A stretch of DNA of 64,000 nt from an uncultured Roseovarius sp. (lineage in GTDB: Bacteria > Pseudomonadota > Alphaproteobacteria > Rhodobacterales > Rhodobacteraceae): positions 186,001-250,000 of the forward strand of contig CANNCP010000003.1 of assembly GCA_947503145.1 (NCBI GenBank), given 5' to 3'. The position numbers were made by a program, and so were the translations under genes. Under the pieces are notes generated by a model. That model worked only from the letters and a program-made list of their open reading frames with translations. It was not told where the DNA came from and searched no databases. Positions 15,656 to 25,538 of this stretch are shown here, piece by piece. Position 1 is the stretch's first letter; each line of letters begins with the position of its first letter.

Positions 15656-17458
15656 TCACAGCGGGCGCGTCGCTGACGTCAGCCAGCGTGCCGTGTCGCC
15701 GTCAAGATGCGGGCCGATCCGCTCGGCGCAGATCTCGTGATAGTCGTCGATCCAGTCACGCTCATCCCCGCTCAGCCGGTCTACGTCGATCAGTTGGCGG
15801 TCGATGGGCACATAGTTCAGCGTCTCAAAACAGAGCTTGTTCCCGAAATCGCCCCCCTCCAGCTGTACGGCCTCGGTTACCACCAGAATATTCTCGATCC
15901 GGATACCGAATGCGTCTTGGCGGTAATACCCCGGCTCGTTCGATACGATCATGCCCGGTTTCAGCGGCACTTCGCTGATGCGGCTGATGCGCTGCGGGCC
16001 TTCATGGACGCACATGTAGACGCCGATGCCGTGGCCGGTGCCGTGGGCGTAATCCTGATCCGCCAGCCACAATGGATAGCGGGCGATGGCATCCAGATCG
16101 CGCCCCGCCAGCCCCGCAGGCCAGCGCAGGCGGCTGATGGCGATCATGCCTTGTAGCACACGGGTAAAGGCCGCGCGCTCGTCCGCGCCGGGATCGCCGA
16201 TCGACACGGTGCGCGTGATGTCGGTGGTGCCGTCCAGATACTGACCGCCACTGTCCAGCACCAGCAGATCGGCCTCCTCAAGCGTGCGGTTTGACGATTC
16301 CGAGACGCGGTAATGCGCCAGCGCCCCATTGGGGCCGCTACCCGCAATCGTGTCGAAACTGATATCGAGCAGCGCGCCAGTCGCATGTCTGCACGCCTCC
16401 AGATGCTTGACCACGTCGATTTCGGTCACCGTGCCCGGTGCCTGCGCGTCGATCCACGCCAGCGCCTCGCAGACTGCTGCTGCGTCGCGCAGATGTGCCT
16501 CTCGGGTGGCGGCCAACTGTGCCGGGTTCTTGCACGCCTTGGGCAGAGTGCAAGGTTCGGGACCGAACACATGCGCGATACCGGCCTCGGTCAGCAGGTT
16601 CACGATCGCTACCGGCACGCTGGATCTATCCAGCCGCACCGGCCCGGTCATCTGTGCCAATGCCGCGGCCAGTTCGGTGTCGGGCAGGGCGGTGACACCG
16701 CCGCTGCGGCAGCCCTTGGGCAGGCTTTCCAGCTTGGCCGGATTCACAAAGAACTGTGCGCGCCCGTCATCATGCAGGATGGCAAAGCCGTGCGGCACGG
16801 GGTTGCGCGGGATATCCGCGCCGCGAATATTCAGCAGCCACGCGATGCTGTCGGGCAGGGTCAGCACCGCCGCGCGTGCGCCATCCGCGCGCAGCGCTTC
16901 GGCCAGACGGGCGCGCTTGGCCGCGCTTGTCTCGCCTGCCAAAGCGTCGGGGTAGGCGGTGATCGCACCCATCGGCGGGCCGGGGCGGTCGGTCCAGACC
17001 GCATCGACCAGATTGGCCGCCGGGCTCAGCATGATCCCGCTGCCGGCCAGTTCCCCGACCAGCGCGTCGATCTCGGATGGCGTGTGCAGCCAGGTGTCGT
17101 AGCCGACGCAGCCGCCCTCCGGCAGCGTCTCTTTCAGCCAGTCCGCCAGCTTGGTCTCGGGCCAGTCTACAGGCTCAAAGGCCGTCGCGTCGGTCTGTAC
17201 CCGCACCTGCGTGCGGTAGCGGCCATCGACAAAAACGCCGGCGCGCGCCGCTGTGATGGCGGCAAACCCGGCCGATCCGGTAAAGCCCGTGAGCCACGCC
17301 AGCCGCTCATCGCCGGGCGCGACATATTCGCCCTGATGCGCATCGGCGCGGGGCACGAGAAAGCCGCCGAGACCAGCCGCCGCCATCGCACCGCGGAGGG
17401 CCGAGAGGCGCTCGGGGCCTTGTTCCGGGTTGGTTTTTTCCTGGAAAGTCTGAAACAT
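15656..17458 (-). CDS. Xaa-Pro aminopeptidase, M24B family
   Basis: A 600-residue aminopeptidase P-type enzyme that releases N-terminal residues preceding proline. The layout is two creatinase-type N-domains (about residues 10-310) and a C-terminal pita-bread domain. The five metal ligands are visible: Asp in DSGGQYLDGTTDITRT (two), His in HGTGHGIGVYMCVHEGP, Glu in SNEPGYY and Glu in IRIENILVV. The length matches the long alphaproteobacterial/eukaryotic cytosolic type rather than the 440-residue PepP of enteric bacteria. The ATG at 17458 is chosen by family N-termini; the ribosome site is weak. It follows cobT on the same strand after 217 bases that hold no recognised gene. Confidence 0.9.
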   Translation of the reverse strand: MFQTFQEKTNPEQGPERLSALRGAMAAAGLGGFLVPRADAHQGEYVAPGDERLAWLTGFTGSAGFAAITAARAGVFVDGRYRTQVRVQTDATAFEPVDWPETKLADWLKETLPEGGCVGYDTWLHTPSEIDALVGELAGSGIMLSPAANLVDAVWTDRPGPPMGAITAYPDALAGETSAAKRARLAEALRADGARAAVLTLPDSIAWLLNIRGADIPRNPVPHGFAILHDDGRAQFFVNPAKLESLPKGCRSGGVTALPDTELAAALAQMTGPVRLDRSSVPVAIVNLLTEAGIAHVFGPEPCTLPKACKNPAQLAATREAHLRDAAAVCEALAWIDAQAPGTVTEIDVVKHLEACRHATGALLDISFDTIAGSGPNGALAHYRVSESSNRTLEEADLLVLDSGGQYLDGTTDITRTVSIGDPGADERAAFTRVLQGMIAISRLRWPAGLAGRDLDAIARYPLWLADQDYAHGTGHGIGVYMCVHEGPQRISRISEVPLKPGMIVSNEPGYYRQDAFGIRIENILVVTEAVQLEGGDFGNKLCFETLNYVPIDRQLIDVDRLSGDERDWIDDYHEICAERIGPHLDGDTARWLTSATRPL

Positions 17459-17675
17459 GGGGGCGGAGCCTCTTGCCATTGGTTTTCGCGCGAATTTTAC
17501 CGATGAGATGGGAAATGACCAGCCCCCGGTCGTGTCTGTGCCGTGCCGCATCATGCGTGTTTGGCCGGTCGGATCGCAAGCGCGGGACAGGCACGGTCGT
17601 GACCCATTACCAGCCTTGCCAGGCCAAAGCAGATGGGCCGATCCGGCCCGGATCATGGGCCGTGATCACCTCGGA

Positions 17676-19562
17676 TCAAGACGCCCAACTGGCCTGACGC
17701 ATCCCCATTACCCGTGCCCGGGCACGCGGATCGCTGTCAAAGAGCGCTGCCAGCTGTTCGGTCATCGCACCGGCCAACTGGTCCACGTCCGTGATCGTCA
17801 CGGCACGGTCATAGTAGCGCGTCACGTCATGGCCGATGCCGATGGCCAGCAGTTCGACCGCGCGCCGCTTTTGCACCATCGCGATCACGTCGCGCAGGTG
17901 CTTTTCCAGATAGTTGGCGGGGTTCACGCTGAGCGTGCTGTCATCCACCGGCGCGCCGTCGCTGATCACCATCAGGATCTTGCGGGCCTCGCGGCGCGCC
18001 ATCATCCGCCGGTGCGCCCATTCCAGCGCCTCGCCGTCGATATTTTCCTTCAGCAGTCCCTCTTTCATCATCAGCCCGAGGTTCTGCCGTGTCCGGCGCA
18101 TCGGGCTGTCGGCGGATTTGTAGATGATGTGACGCAGATCATTCAGCCGACCGGGCAGTTGCGGGCGGCCTTCGGTCAGCCATGCCTCGCGGCTCTGCCC
18201 GCCTTTCCAGGCGCGCGTGGTAAAGCCGAGGATCTCGACCTTGACGCTGCACCGTTCCAGCGTGCGCGCCAGCACGTCGGCGCAGATCGCCGCGATGGAA
18301 ATCGGGCGGCCCCGCATCGAGCCGGAATTGTCCAGCAGGAGCGTCACGACCGTATCGCGGAACTCGGTGTCCTTCTCGACCTTGAAGCTGAGCGGCGTCG
18401 TCGGGCTGGCCACCACGCGGGCCAGCCGCCCGGCGTCCAGAATGCCCTCTTCGCGGTCGAACTCCCAGGACCGGTTCTGCTGCGCCTGCAAACGGCGCTG
18501 CAATTTGTTGGCAAGGCGGCTCACCGCGCCCCTGAGCGGCTCCAGCTGCTGATCGAGATAGGCGCGCAAGCGCTCCAGTTCGATTGGGTCGGCCAGGTCC
18601 TCGGCATGGATTTCCTCGTCGAATTCGGTGGAGTAGACCAGATAATTGGGGTCCGCGTCGGAAAACGCCTGCGGTGGGGGCGGGTCCAGCGGGGCCTCGC
18701 CATCGGGCAGCTCGGTTTCCTCGCCCGCGTCCTCGTCGGCCTGCTCGTCCATGCTGACCTGCGCCTGGGATGCGTCCTGCTGCTCGTCCTGGGACTGTTC
18801 GGGATCGGCGTCGGCCTCCTCTGAGTCGCTGTCATCCTGACCGGTGCTGTCGGGGTCTTCCTGATCTTCGGCGTTTTCCTCGGCCTCGTCGCCCTGATCG
18901 TCGTCCTGCGCGTCGGGGTCATCACCCAGCTGGTCGCCATAGCCCAGATCGTCGATGATCTGGCGGGCAAACCTGGCGAATTGTGTCTGGTCGGCCAGCG
19001 TGTCCTGCAGGCTCTCCAGCGTACCGCCAGCCTGCGCTTCGATGAACCCGCGCCACAGCTCCATCACGTTTTGCGCGCCCTGGGGCATATCGCGGCCCGT
19101 GGCGAGGTGGCGGATGAGATAGCCCGCCGCAGTGGCCAGCGGCGCGTCGGCGGTATCGGTGATCTGCTCGAACCCCAGACGCTGCGCCTCGGCGGCGATC
19201 TTGGCGTCGATGTTGCTGGCGGTGCCGGGCATGGTGCGTGCGCCCACCGCCTCGCAACGCGCGGTTTCCATCGCCTCGTAGATATCGCGCGCCATTTCGC
19301 CGGGCGGGACGTAACGTGAATGCGTGGCTGCGTCGTGATACTTGTGCCGCAGCGCCAGCGCATCGGCTGTGCCGCGCGCATGCAGTACCTCCTCGTGGGT
19401 CATCCGGCGGCTGACCTGTGGCAGGCGCATCGCATCGCCCGACACGCCTGCCGGGTCCATCGAATAGGTGATCGACAGATCGGCATCGTTCGCCATGACC
19501 TTGGTGGCCTCGGCGAGGGCCTTCTTGAACGGATCGGCGGGGTTGTCTGGCGGTTTGTTCAT
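17676..19562 (-). CDS. cobT: Cobaltochelatase subunit CobT
   Basis: A 628-residue large subunit of the CobNST cobaltochelatase, which inserts cobalt into hydrogenobyrinic acid a,c-diamide in the aerobic B12 pathway. Residues 214-290 are an extreme acidic, low-complexity linker. A C-terminal von Willebrand A domain begins near 400 with the MIDAS motif DNSGSMRG (Asp411, Ser413, Ser415). CobT forms a chaperone-like two-ring complex with the AAA+ protein CobS. CobS is encoded 123 bases upstream on the same strand, the usual cobS-cobT order. The catalytic subunit CobN is not in the window. Confidence 0.95.
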   Translation of the reverse strand: MNKPPDNPADPFKKALAEATKVMANDADLSITYSMDPAGVSGDAMRLPQVSRRMTHEEVLHARGTADALALRHKYHDAATHSRYVPPGEMARDIYEAMETARCEAVGARTMPGTASNIDAKIAAEAQRLGFEQITDTADAPLATAAGYLIRHLATGRDMPQGAQNVMELWRGFIEAQAGGTLESLQDTLADQTQFARFARQIIDDLGYGDQLGDDPDAQDDDQGDEAEENAEDQEDPDSTGQDDSDSEEADADPEQSQDEQQDASQAQVSMDEQADEDAGEETELPDGEAPLDPPPPQAFSDADPNYLVYSTEFDEEIHAEDLADPIELERLRAYLDQQLEPLRGAVSRLANKLQRRLQAQQNRSWEFDREEGILDAGRLARVVASPTTPLSFKVEKDTEFRDTVVTLLLDNSGSMRGRPISIAAICADVLARTLERCSVKVEILGFTTRAWKGGQSREAWLTEGRPQLPGRLNDLRHIIYKSADSPMRRTRQNLGLMMKEGLLKENIDGEALEWAHRRMMARREARKILMVISDGAPVDDSTLSVNPANYLEKHLRDVIAMVQKRRAVELLAIGIGHDVTRYYDRAVTITDVDQLAGAMTEQLAALFDSDPRARARVMGMRQASWAS

Positions 19563-19685
19563 GGCGAATACTCAAGCTCGGGTCGGGGCCAACCTAGGGA
19601 CGCAACTGTCCGAATACCAGCGGGCTGCTCCTCTGCCCTGTCGGGCTGTCTTTGCGAGGGCGCGCCCGCCAGGGCGGAAGAGCCG

Positions 19686-20672
19686 CTACCGCATGCTCAC
19701 ACTCGCCGCGCTCTCGGGTAGTTCATCGTCAAAGCAGCGCTGGTAGAATTCCGCCACGGTCTGACGCTCCAGTTCATCGCATTTGTTCAGGAACGTCAGG
19801 CGGAAGGCGTAGCCCAAATCGCGAAAGATCGTGGCGTTCTGCGCCCAGGTGATCACGGTTCTCGGGCTCATCACCGTCGACAATTCGCCGTTCATGAAGG
19901 CGGTGCGCGTCAGATCCGCGACCGTGACCATCTGGCTGATCTTCTTGCGGCCCTTTTCGGTGTTGTAGACGGGGTTCTTGGACAGCACGATATTCACTTC
20001 GGCATCGTGGCTGAGATAGTTCAGTGTCGCCACCAGGCTCCAGCGGTCCATCTGGCCCTGGTTGATCTGCTGCGTGCCATGATAGAGGCCCGTGGTATCG
20101 CCGAGGCCGACGGTATTGGCCGTGGCGAAGAGGCGGAAATAGGGGTTCGGCGTGATCACCTCGTTCTGGTCCAGCAGCGTCAGCTTGCCGTCCGCCTCCA
20201 GCACCCGCTGGATCACGAACATCACGTCCGCGCGGCCTGCGTCGTATTCGTCGAACACGATGGCGGTCGGGTTGCGCAGTGCCCAGGGCAGGATGCCTTC
20301 GTGGAATTCGGTAACCTGCACGCCGTCGCGCAGCTTGATCGCGTCCTTGCCGATGAGGTCGATTCGGCTGATGTGGCTGTCGAGATTGACGCGCACGCAA
20401 GGCCAGTTAAGCCGCGCCGCCACCTGCTCGATATGGGTCGATTTACCGGTGCCGTGATAGCCCTGGATCATCACCCGTCGATTATAGGCAAACCCCGCCA
20501 GAATCGCCAATGTCGTGTCGGAATCGAATTTGTAGGTGGTGTCGAGGTCGGGCACCCGATCCGTACGCTTTGCGAACCCCTTGATGTTCATATCGGAATC
20601 AATACCGAAAACCTCGCGCACCGAAATTTCTTCGGTAGGCTTTGCGTTCATGTCAATGCTGCCGTCGGCCAT
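19686..20672 (-). CDS. cobS: Cobaltochelatase AAA+ ATPase subunit CobS
   Basis: A 328-residue AAA+ ATPase. Walker A is GYHGTGKST at 71-79, Walker B is VFDEYD at 139-144, and the sensor region is [21 protein letters not shown], all typical of CobS. It powers the CobNST cobalt insertion reaction. The ATG at 20672 is supported by GAGGAG 8 bases upstream and by family length; a longer frame upstream has no conserved sequence. It is the first gene of the cobS-cobT unit. Upstream lies a 424-base spacer with an insertion-sequence relic. Confidence 0.95.
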   Translation of the reverse strand: MADGSIDMNAKPTEEISVREVFGIDSDMNIKGFAKRTDRVPDLDTTYKFDSDTTLAILAGFAYNRRVMIQGYHGTGKSTHIEQVAARLNWPCVRVNLDSHISRIDLIGKDAIKLRDGVQVTEFHEGILPWALRNPTAIVFDEYDAGRADVMFVIQRVLEADGKLTLLDQNEVITPNPYFRLFATANTVGLGDTTGLYHGTQQINQGQMDRWSLVATLNYLSHDAEVNIVLSKNPVYNTEKGRKKISQMVTVADLTRTAFMNGELSTVMSPRTVITWAQNATIFRDLGYAFRLTFLNKCDELERQTVAEFYQRCFDDELPESAASVSMR

Positions 20673-20863
20673 ATGCGGGGCTCCTCGTCGGTCGTTAGCT
20701 GTCATCTTTCGTCGTGCAACATATCGCGACCAAGGGCAAGGGATAGCCAAAGATTTGCTGGCCTTCGCCGCGCGCCGACCTGAGCTCTCGGTCCTAGAGC
20801 ATCCTGAACCTCTGGAATTACTTGTGAATCCTTGGTTGAGACAGGGTTTTGCAGGGATTTCGA

Positions 20864-21096
20864 ATGTGGACCAACAAAAACTGCGGTCGTTTTGGTCGTG
20901 GTGGATTGCGCTATCCCGGCGATTTGACGAACGAGGAATGAACGATCATTGCGCCACTGAACCCGCCCGCCAGGCGGGGCGGTAACAAACGGACGGTCGT
21001 GATGCGGCTGGTCGTCAACGGGCTGATGTATGCTTTCGGCACCGGTTGCCAATGGGCGGTGTTGCCAGAGGGCTTGCCGCCGGGGGCAGCACGTGG
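20864..21096 (+). pseudogene. IS5-family transposase N-terminal fragment (relic)
   Basis: This frame opens ATG TGG ACC and encodes, after 14 codons, [11 protein letters not shown], then a TGA where the family has Trp, then [17 protein letters not shown] and NGLMYAFGTGCQWAVLPEGLPP. These are the N-terminal blocks of IS5-type (IS427-like) transposases. A one-base frameshift after LPPG and the internal TGA inactivate it, and no downstream catalytic DDE part remains. The fragment abuts the 3' end of the lytic transglycosylase gene. The remaining part of the 424-base spacer (20673-20863) shows no gene. Confidence 0.78.
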
Positions 21097-21579
21097 TTAG
21101 CGGCAGTGCCGGGCGATTTCGCGTTCTTTCAGCCCGGTCTTGACGAGCAGGCAGCGGTCGCGCGCCTCGTAGTAATAGCCTCGGGCATACCACATCACCG
21201 CCTCGTCCATATCCCCGTCCGACACCAGCCAGGCGCCGCGCAGATACTTCACCGCCCAACGCAGGTTCGTTTCAGCATCCAGCAGGTCTTTGGGCTGGCC
21301 GCGAAAGCCCATGCCGCGCGCCGTGGCAGGCAGGATCTGCATCATGCCGTAATAGGGCCCGTTGCGCGCAGCCGGGCGGTAATCGCTTTCGCGCTGGACG
21401 ACCTTGTGCACCAATGGGCGGGGCACGTCGTACTGGTCGGCATATTGATTGATCAGGTGGCGTACCTGCGGCGTCTCACCGGGATAAAGCGCGAGGCGGG
21501 TGGGTGCCTCTGGTTCTTTCGCCGCGCTACAGGCGCTGAGGAGCATCAGGAGAGCGGGAATACAAAGGCGTACAAGCAT
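21097..21579 (-). CDS. Lytic transglycosylase SLT-domain lipoprotein
   Basis: A 160-residue lipoprotein: signal peptide with lipobox LLSAC, lipidated at Cys17, then an SLT (family 1) domain. Glu64 in VQRESDYRPAARN is the catalytic acid; YYGMMQILPATARGMGF and LRWAVKYLRGAW complete the family motifs. It would cleave murein glycan strands to 1,6-anhydro sugars from the outer or inner membrane face. The C-terminus ends with the junction to an IS relic, so the last residues (about KEREIARHCR) may not be ancestral. It follows metG on the same strand after 125 bases containing a hairpin. Confidence 0.85.
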   Translation of the reverse strand: MLVRLCIPALLMLLSACSAAKEPEAPTRLALYPGETPQVRHLINQYADQYDVPRPLVHKVVQRESDYRPAARNGPYYGMMQILPATARGMGFRGQPKDLLDAETNLRWAVKYLRGAWLVSDGDMDEAVMWYARGYYYEARDRCLLVKTGLKEREIARHCR

Positions 21580-21648
21580 CTGGTGTCACGTCTGGTGAGG
21601 TCTGTCAGACGCAGAAAGGCCGTAGAAACGCGCCCAAGGCAAGCCCTG

Positions 21649-21668
21649 AAAGCCGCCTTGGCGGCTTT
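21649..21668 (-). terminator. Hairpin after metG
   Basis: AAAGCCGCC-TT-GGCGGCTTT is a perfect 9-bp stem lying 37 bases past the metG stop, before the lytic transglycosylase gene. A and T tracts flank the GC core within the stem as in bidirectional intrinsic terminators, but the T run is short. Confidence 0.45.
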
Positions 21669-21704
21669 CCGCCAGCATGCAGGGCCAGCAAGCCGGGCAG
21701 CGGG

Positions 21705-23423
21705 TCAGTCCCGGACGCCGGAAAACCGCGTCTGCCAATCGTCGCGCTGCTCGTCGGTGATTTTGACAAAGAGCACTTCGGGCACGGTAAAGGCGTGCCC
21801 CGGAACCAGCGTCTGCAGCGCGGCTGAGACGTCATCCGGCCAACTGTCATCTTCGGTCTGCATGCCCGCCAGCATCGCGGCCGCGGCGTCGGGGATGAAT
21901 GGCGCGCTGAGCACCGCGTAGAGGCGGATGAGGTTGAGCGCGAGGCGTATTTGCGCGGCGGCCCGGTCCGGGTCGGTCTTGAAGGTGGTCCAGGGGGTGA
22001 CGATTTGCAGGTATTCGTTGCCAGCCACCCAGATTGCGCGCAGCTCGGCTGCGGATTTGCGCACCTCCATTGCCTCCATATGTGCCTCATAGGCACGGAC
22101 GCGGGTGGTCAGCGTCTCGATCAGCGCCGCCTCGTCCGGCCCTGCCGTACCGTTTTCGGGCACGCTCTCGCCGAATTTCGCGCGGCAGAACTTGGTCACG
22201 CGGGAGACGAAATTGCCCAGCACGTCGGCCAGATCCTTGTTCACCGATGTCTGGAAAATATCCCAGCTGAATTCACTGTCGCTGCTCTCGGGCGCATGGC
22301 TGAGCAGCCACCAGCGCCAATAGTCCGGCGGCAGGATGTCCAGCGCCTGGTCCATGAACACGCCGCGCCCCTGCGACGTGCTGAACTGGCCACCATCGTA
22401 GTTGAGGTAATTGAACGACTTGATGTAATCCACCAGCTTCCACGGCTCGCCGGACCCAAGGATCGTTGCCGGAAAGCTGAGCGTGTGAAACGGCACGTTA
22501 TCCTTGCCCATGAACTGGGTGTAACGTACGTCATCCGCGCCCATGTCGGTGCGCCACCAGCGCTGCCAGTCGGCATCCGAGAGGTCGTTTGCCTCGGCCC
22601 ATTCACCGGCGCAGGCGATGTATTCTATCGGCGCGTCGAACCAGACGTAAAAGACCTTGCCCTCCATGCCGGGCCAGTCTTCTGTGCCGCGCTTGACCGG
22701 GATGCCCCAGTTGAGGTCGCGTGTGATGCCCCGGTCGCGCAGTCCTTCGCCATCGTTCAGCCACTTGCGCGCGATCGAGGTGGTCAGGATCGGCCAGTCC
22801 ACTTTGCTGTCGATCCAGTCATTCAGCTGGCCGCGCATGCCCGACTGCTTGAGATAAAGGTGCTTGGTCTCGCGCACCTCCAGATCGGTAGAGCCGGAAA
22901 TCGCGCTGCGCGGGTCGATCAGGTCGGTCGGGTCAAGTTGCTTGGTGCAGTTCTCGCACTGGTCGCCGCGCGCCTTGTCGTAGCCGCAATTGGGGCAGGT
23001 GCCCTCGATATAGCGGTCCGGCAAGAACCGGCCGTCAGTCTTGGAATAGACCTGTTTTTCGCTGACTTCATCAATCAGCCCGGCCTCGGCCAGACGCCCC
23101 GCGAAATGCTGGGTCAGGCGATGATTCTGCAGGCTGGAGGACCGTCCGAAATGATCAAAGCTGAGGCGGAAGCCGCGCGCGATTTCGGCCTGGACGCCGT
23201 GCATTTCGGTGCAGTATTCCGCCACCGGCTTGCCCGCCTTGGCCGCGGCCAGTTCGGCGGGTGTGCCGTGTTCGTCGGTGGCGCAGAGGAATAGCACCTC
23301 GTGGCCACGCTGGCGCTGGTAGCGCGCGTAGAGGTCAGCAGGCAGCTGACTGCCGATGAGGTTGCCCAGATGTTTGATCCCGTTGATGTAGGGGATCGCC
23401 GAGGTAATCAGATGCCGTGCCAT
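21705..23423 (-). CDS. metG: Methionyl-tRNA synthetase
   Basis: A 572-residue class I synthetase that charges tRNA-Met. The HIGH-type motif is in [15 protein letters not shown] (residues 11-25). A zinc knuckle [17 protein letters not shown] gives four cysteines. The KMSKS loop is present as FSTSQGRG, the variant of the archaeal/eukaryotic-like MetG branch. The anticodon domain follows to the C-terminus; there is no C-terminal tRNA-binding (EMAP) extension, so dimerisation through that domain is absent. It is preceded by an intergenic region with two copies of a dispersed repeat. Confidence 0.95.
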   Translation of the reverse strand: MARHLITSAIPYINGIKHLGNLIGSQLPADLYARYQRQRGHEVLFLCATDEHGTPAELAAAKAGKPVAEYCTEMHGVQAEIARGFRLSFDHFGRSSSLQNHRLTQHFAGRLAEAGLIDEVSEKQVYSKTDGRFLPDRYIEGTCPNCGYDKARGDQCENCTKQLDPTDLIDPRSAISGSTDLEVRETKHLYLKQSGMRGQLNDWIDSKVDWPILTTSIARKWLNDGEGLRDRGITRDLNWGIPVKRGTEDWPGMEGKVFYVWFDAPIEYIACAGEWAEANDLSDADWQRWWRTDMGADDVRYTQFMGKDNVPFHTLSFPATILGSGEPWKLVDYIKSFNYLNYDGGQFSTSQGRGVFMDQALDILPPDYWRWWLLSHAPESSDSEFSWDIFQTSVNKDLADVLGNFVSRVTKFCRAKFGESVPENGTAGPDEAALIETLTTRVRAYEAHMEAMEVRKSAAELRAIWVAGNEYLQIVTPWTTFKTDPDRAAAQIRLALNLIRLYAVLSAPFIPDAAAAMLAGMQTEDDSWPDDVSAALQTLVPGHAFTVPEVLFVKITDEQRDDWQTRFSGVRD

Positions 23424-23491
23424 GATGTGCCTGTTCCTGCGTCGCGCCGCCTTTCCTTAGCGCAGCTTGGACAGCGGTGCCAGAGCCGGTT

Positions 23492-23522
23492 AAAGTGTTT
23501 CGTCGATAACCTGAAACATCAG
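23492..23522 (+). repeat. Dispersed intergenic repeat, copy A
   Basis: AAAGTGTTTCG (23492-23502) is followed by CTGAAACATCAG (23511-23522), itself a small hairpin (CCTGA-AACA-TCAGG). The same two blocks with similar spacing recur at 23565-23604, 53027-53073, 54685-54713, and in part at 2312 and 51586. Confidence 0.45.
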
Positions 23523-23564
23523 GCAGGGGTGAAATGTGCGCAACGTCTGTGTGTCGCGTGCGTT

Positions 23565-23604
23565 TTGCAAAAAAAGCTGTGGCTCAGGCTTTTCGCGAAA
23601 CTTT
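23565..23604 (-). repeat. Dispersed intergenic repeat, copy B, doubling as terminator-like hairpin
   Basis: On the minus strand: AAAGTTTCGCGAAAAGC, CTGAGCCACAG, CTTTTTTTGC. It aligns closely with copy C at 53027. AAAAGC pairs with GCTTTT and a T run follows, so in this position, immediately after the MFS stop codon, it may act as that gene's terminator. Confidence 0.5.
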
Positions 23605-24826
23605 AGTCCTTGTTCCGGCTTTGCCGGGTGAGCCGCCCGATGATGAACGACGTGCGCGGCGACCAGACATAGCGCGTGCGATCTTCGCGGGTGGGGCGCG
23701 CGAGCATCCGGGCAATGCCAAAGAGGATGAGCGCCGCGTGCCCGGCGGCGATCAACACGAACATCGCTGCCGGACCATAGAATTCGATCAGTTTCGAGGC
23801 CACCAGAGGCGCCGCAATGGCCCCGATTGCGTAAAAGAACATCAACGCTGCGGCCAGTTCCACCCGATCATCATTGCTGGCAAAATCGTTGGCATGCGCT
23901 GAAGAGACCGAAAAGATTGGAAACGACGTGAAGCCAAAGAAGAACGCCGCCCACATGACGCCGGTCTGACCCAGGTCGGACACGAGCACGGTCGCGATGC
24001 ATGAGACGATCGCGGCCACCGACAGGGCGATCAGCACATGACGCCGGTCATATTTGTCCGCCAGCCAGCCCGCAGGATACTGTGCCAGCGCCCCGCCCAG
24101 CACGAAGGCTGCGAGGAAATAGGCGATCTGATCGACTGCCAGCCCGACCTGCTGGCCATAAAGCGGGCCAACCATGCGAAAGGTCGAACTGGATAGGGCG
24201 GCGACCACGACGCCGAAGGCCGCCAATGGCGAACAGACAATGGCGAGGCTGGGGCGCAGGCGCGGTGCGGTGGGGATTTCGGGTTGGCGCGCCTTGCTCA
24301 GGGTCAGCGGCAGAAGTGCTGCGCAACAAAACAGCGCGAGGATGTTGTAGGAGACATAAGAGGCCGGTTCGAGCACTGAAATCATCAACTGCGCCACCAG
24401 TGACGCGCCCATATCGGCGCCCCGGTAGGCGCCCATCGTGCGCCCGCGGCTCTCGTTCGTGACTTTGGTGTGCAGCCACGCCTCGATCACCGTGTAACAG
24501 CCTGCGACGCAGATGCCTGTCGCCACCCGCATCAGCGCCCACGCATAAGGGTCGATGACCAGCATATGCGCCATCAGCCCGATCGTACCGGCCGACGTCA
24601 ACGCGGCAAACGCGCGGCTGTGTCCGACGCTGCCCATCAGGCGTGGCGCCCACCAGCAACCGATGAAGAACCCCAGGAAATGCGCCGATCCAAGAAGACC
24701 GATCTGTGTCGTGGTGAAGTCGAGCGCCAGACCGCTCAGTGCATCAAGTGGCCCGACACCGCCCGACGAGAGCTGCAGGAAAATCACGGACAGAAAGAGG
24801 GCTGCAAACGGAATCAGTGTGCGCAT
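23603..24826 (-). CDS. MFS transporter (YcaD-like)
   Basis: A 407-residue major facilitator protein with about 12 hydrophobic segments. The loop 2-3 motif appears as GCWWAPRLMGSVGHSR and its repeat in the second half as GWLADKYDRRHVL. The N-terminal segment is LIPFAALFLSVIFLQL. The layout resembles the YcaD group of putative efflux permeases and the paralogue at 37333-38595. Substrate unknown. AGGCAG precedes the ATG. It reads toward metG but is separated by a terminator-like repeat. Confidence 0.85.
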   Translation of the reverse strand: MRTLIPFAALFLSVIFLQLSSGGVGPLDALSGLALDFTTTQIGLLGSAHFLGFFIGCWWAPRLMGSVGHSRAFAALTSAGTIGLMAHMLVIDPYAWALMRVATGICVAGCYTVIEAWLHTKVTNESRGRTMGAYRGADMGASLVAQLMISVLEPASYVSYNILALFCCAALLPLTLSKARQPEIPTAPRLRPSLAIVCSPLAAFGVVVAALSSSTFRMVGPLYGQQVGLAVDQIAYFLAAFVLGGALAQYPAGWLADKYDRRHVLIALSVAAIVSCIATVLVSDLGQTGVMWAAFFFGFTSFPIFSVSSAHANDFASNDDRVELAAALMFFYAIGAIAAPLVASKLIEFYGPAAMFVLIAAGHAALILFGIARMLARPTREDRTRYVWSPRTSFIIGRLTRQSRNKD

Positions 24827-24916
24827 AATCTGCCTACATTGTCACGAAGCGCCGCTGGCGCGCCACGCGTATTCGACACCAGGGTGCCGTTTTTGACTGA
24901 TCCCCACAGACGTGGG

Positions 24917-25483
24917 TCATTTCTCGATGCGCGCTATGATTCGCAACTCGATCCGATCGCCGACGACCCCCGAAAATCCACCCGCCCCAAAGGCCGCGCG
25001 GCTGATCGTGCCCGTCAACAGGACGGTCAGGCTGTCATCGCTGTTCGCGGGGGTGCCGCGCTGACGGTAAAGCCCCGCCTTCAGCGTCACGGGGCGCGTC
25101 ACATCGCGGATGGTCAGATTGCCTGATATCCGTGCGGTGCTCAAATCACCTTTGATCCGGGTCGAGCGAAAGTGGATATCGGGAAATCGCGCGGTATCAA
25201 GTATATCTGGTCCCTTCATCGCCTGAGTGAGTAAGAAAGCACTCATGTGTGCGCCTGCGGCATCAAGCGTCACATCGACCTGGCTGGCGGACATGTTGTC
25301 CAGATCGATCAGCATGGTTGCCGCCCGGACGGGCATGACGCCGGATTGTCCGGTTCCCTCTGTGTCGATGCGGAACTGGACCTTGCTGCGCGCGACGTCG
25401 AGGCGATACTGCTCGGGCCCCGCGCTGGCGGCTGACACGGCGATCATCAGCGCAAGCATCGTGGCAGTGAAGCGGGCGAACAT
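24917..25483 (-). CDS. YceI-family periplasmic lipid-binding-like protein
   Basis: A 188-residue exported protein with signal peptide (MFARFTATMLALMIAVSAASA) and the YceI beta-barrel lipocalin-like fold: QYRLDVARSKVQFRID, SASQVDVTLDAAG, DTARFPDIHFRSTRI, ISGNLTIRDVTRPVTLKA, AAFGAGGFSGVVGDRIELRI. Family members bind long isoprenoid chains. It lies 55 bases after the XRE regulator gene on the same strand, so it may be co-transcribed with or controlled by that regulator. AAGGATG precedes the ATG. Confidence 0.88.
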   Translation of the reverse strand: MFARFTATMLALMIAVSAASAGPEQYRLDVARSKVQFRIDTEGTGQSGVMPVRAATMLIDLDNMSASQVDVTLDAAGAHMSAFLLTQAMKGPDILDTARFPDIHFRSTRIKGDLSTARISGNLTIRDVTRPVTLKAGLYRQRGTPANSDDSLTVLLTGTISRAAFGAGGFSGVVGDRIELRIIARIEK

Positions 25484-25538
25484 GGGGGCATCCTTTACAT
25501 GGGGGTCGAGCTATATGGGGTACGCGGTACGAAACTCT

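Noticed and set aside
17635-17649. GGGCCG-ATC-CGGCCC hairpin after cobT as a terminator
   Set aside because: Very short loop and no T tract on the minus strand; weaker than other candidates, so not called.
24917-25483. YceI protein as part of a cytochrome b561 operon, a frequent association
   Set aside because: No cytochrome b561 gene is adjacent; the neighbours are an MFS gene and a regulator.
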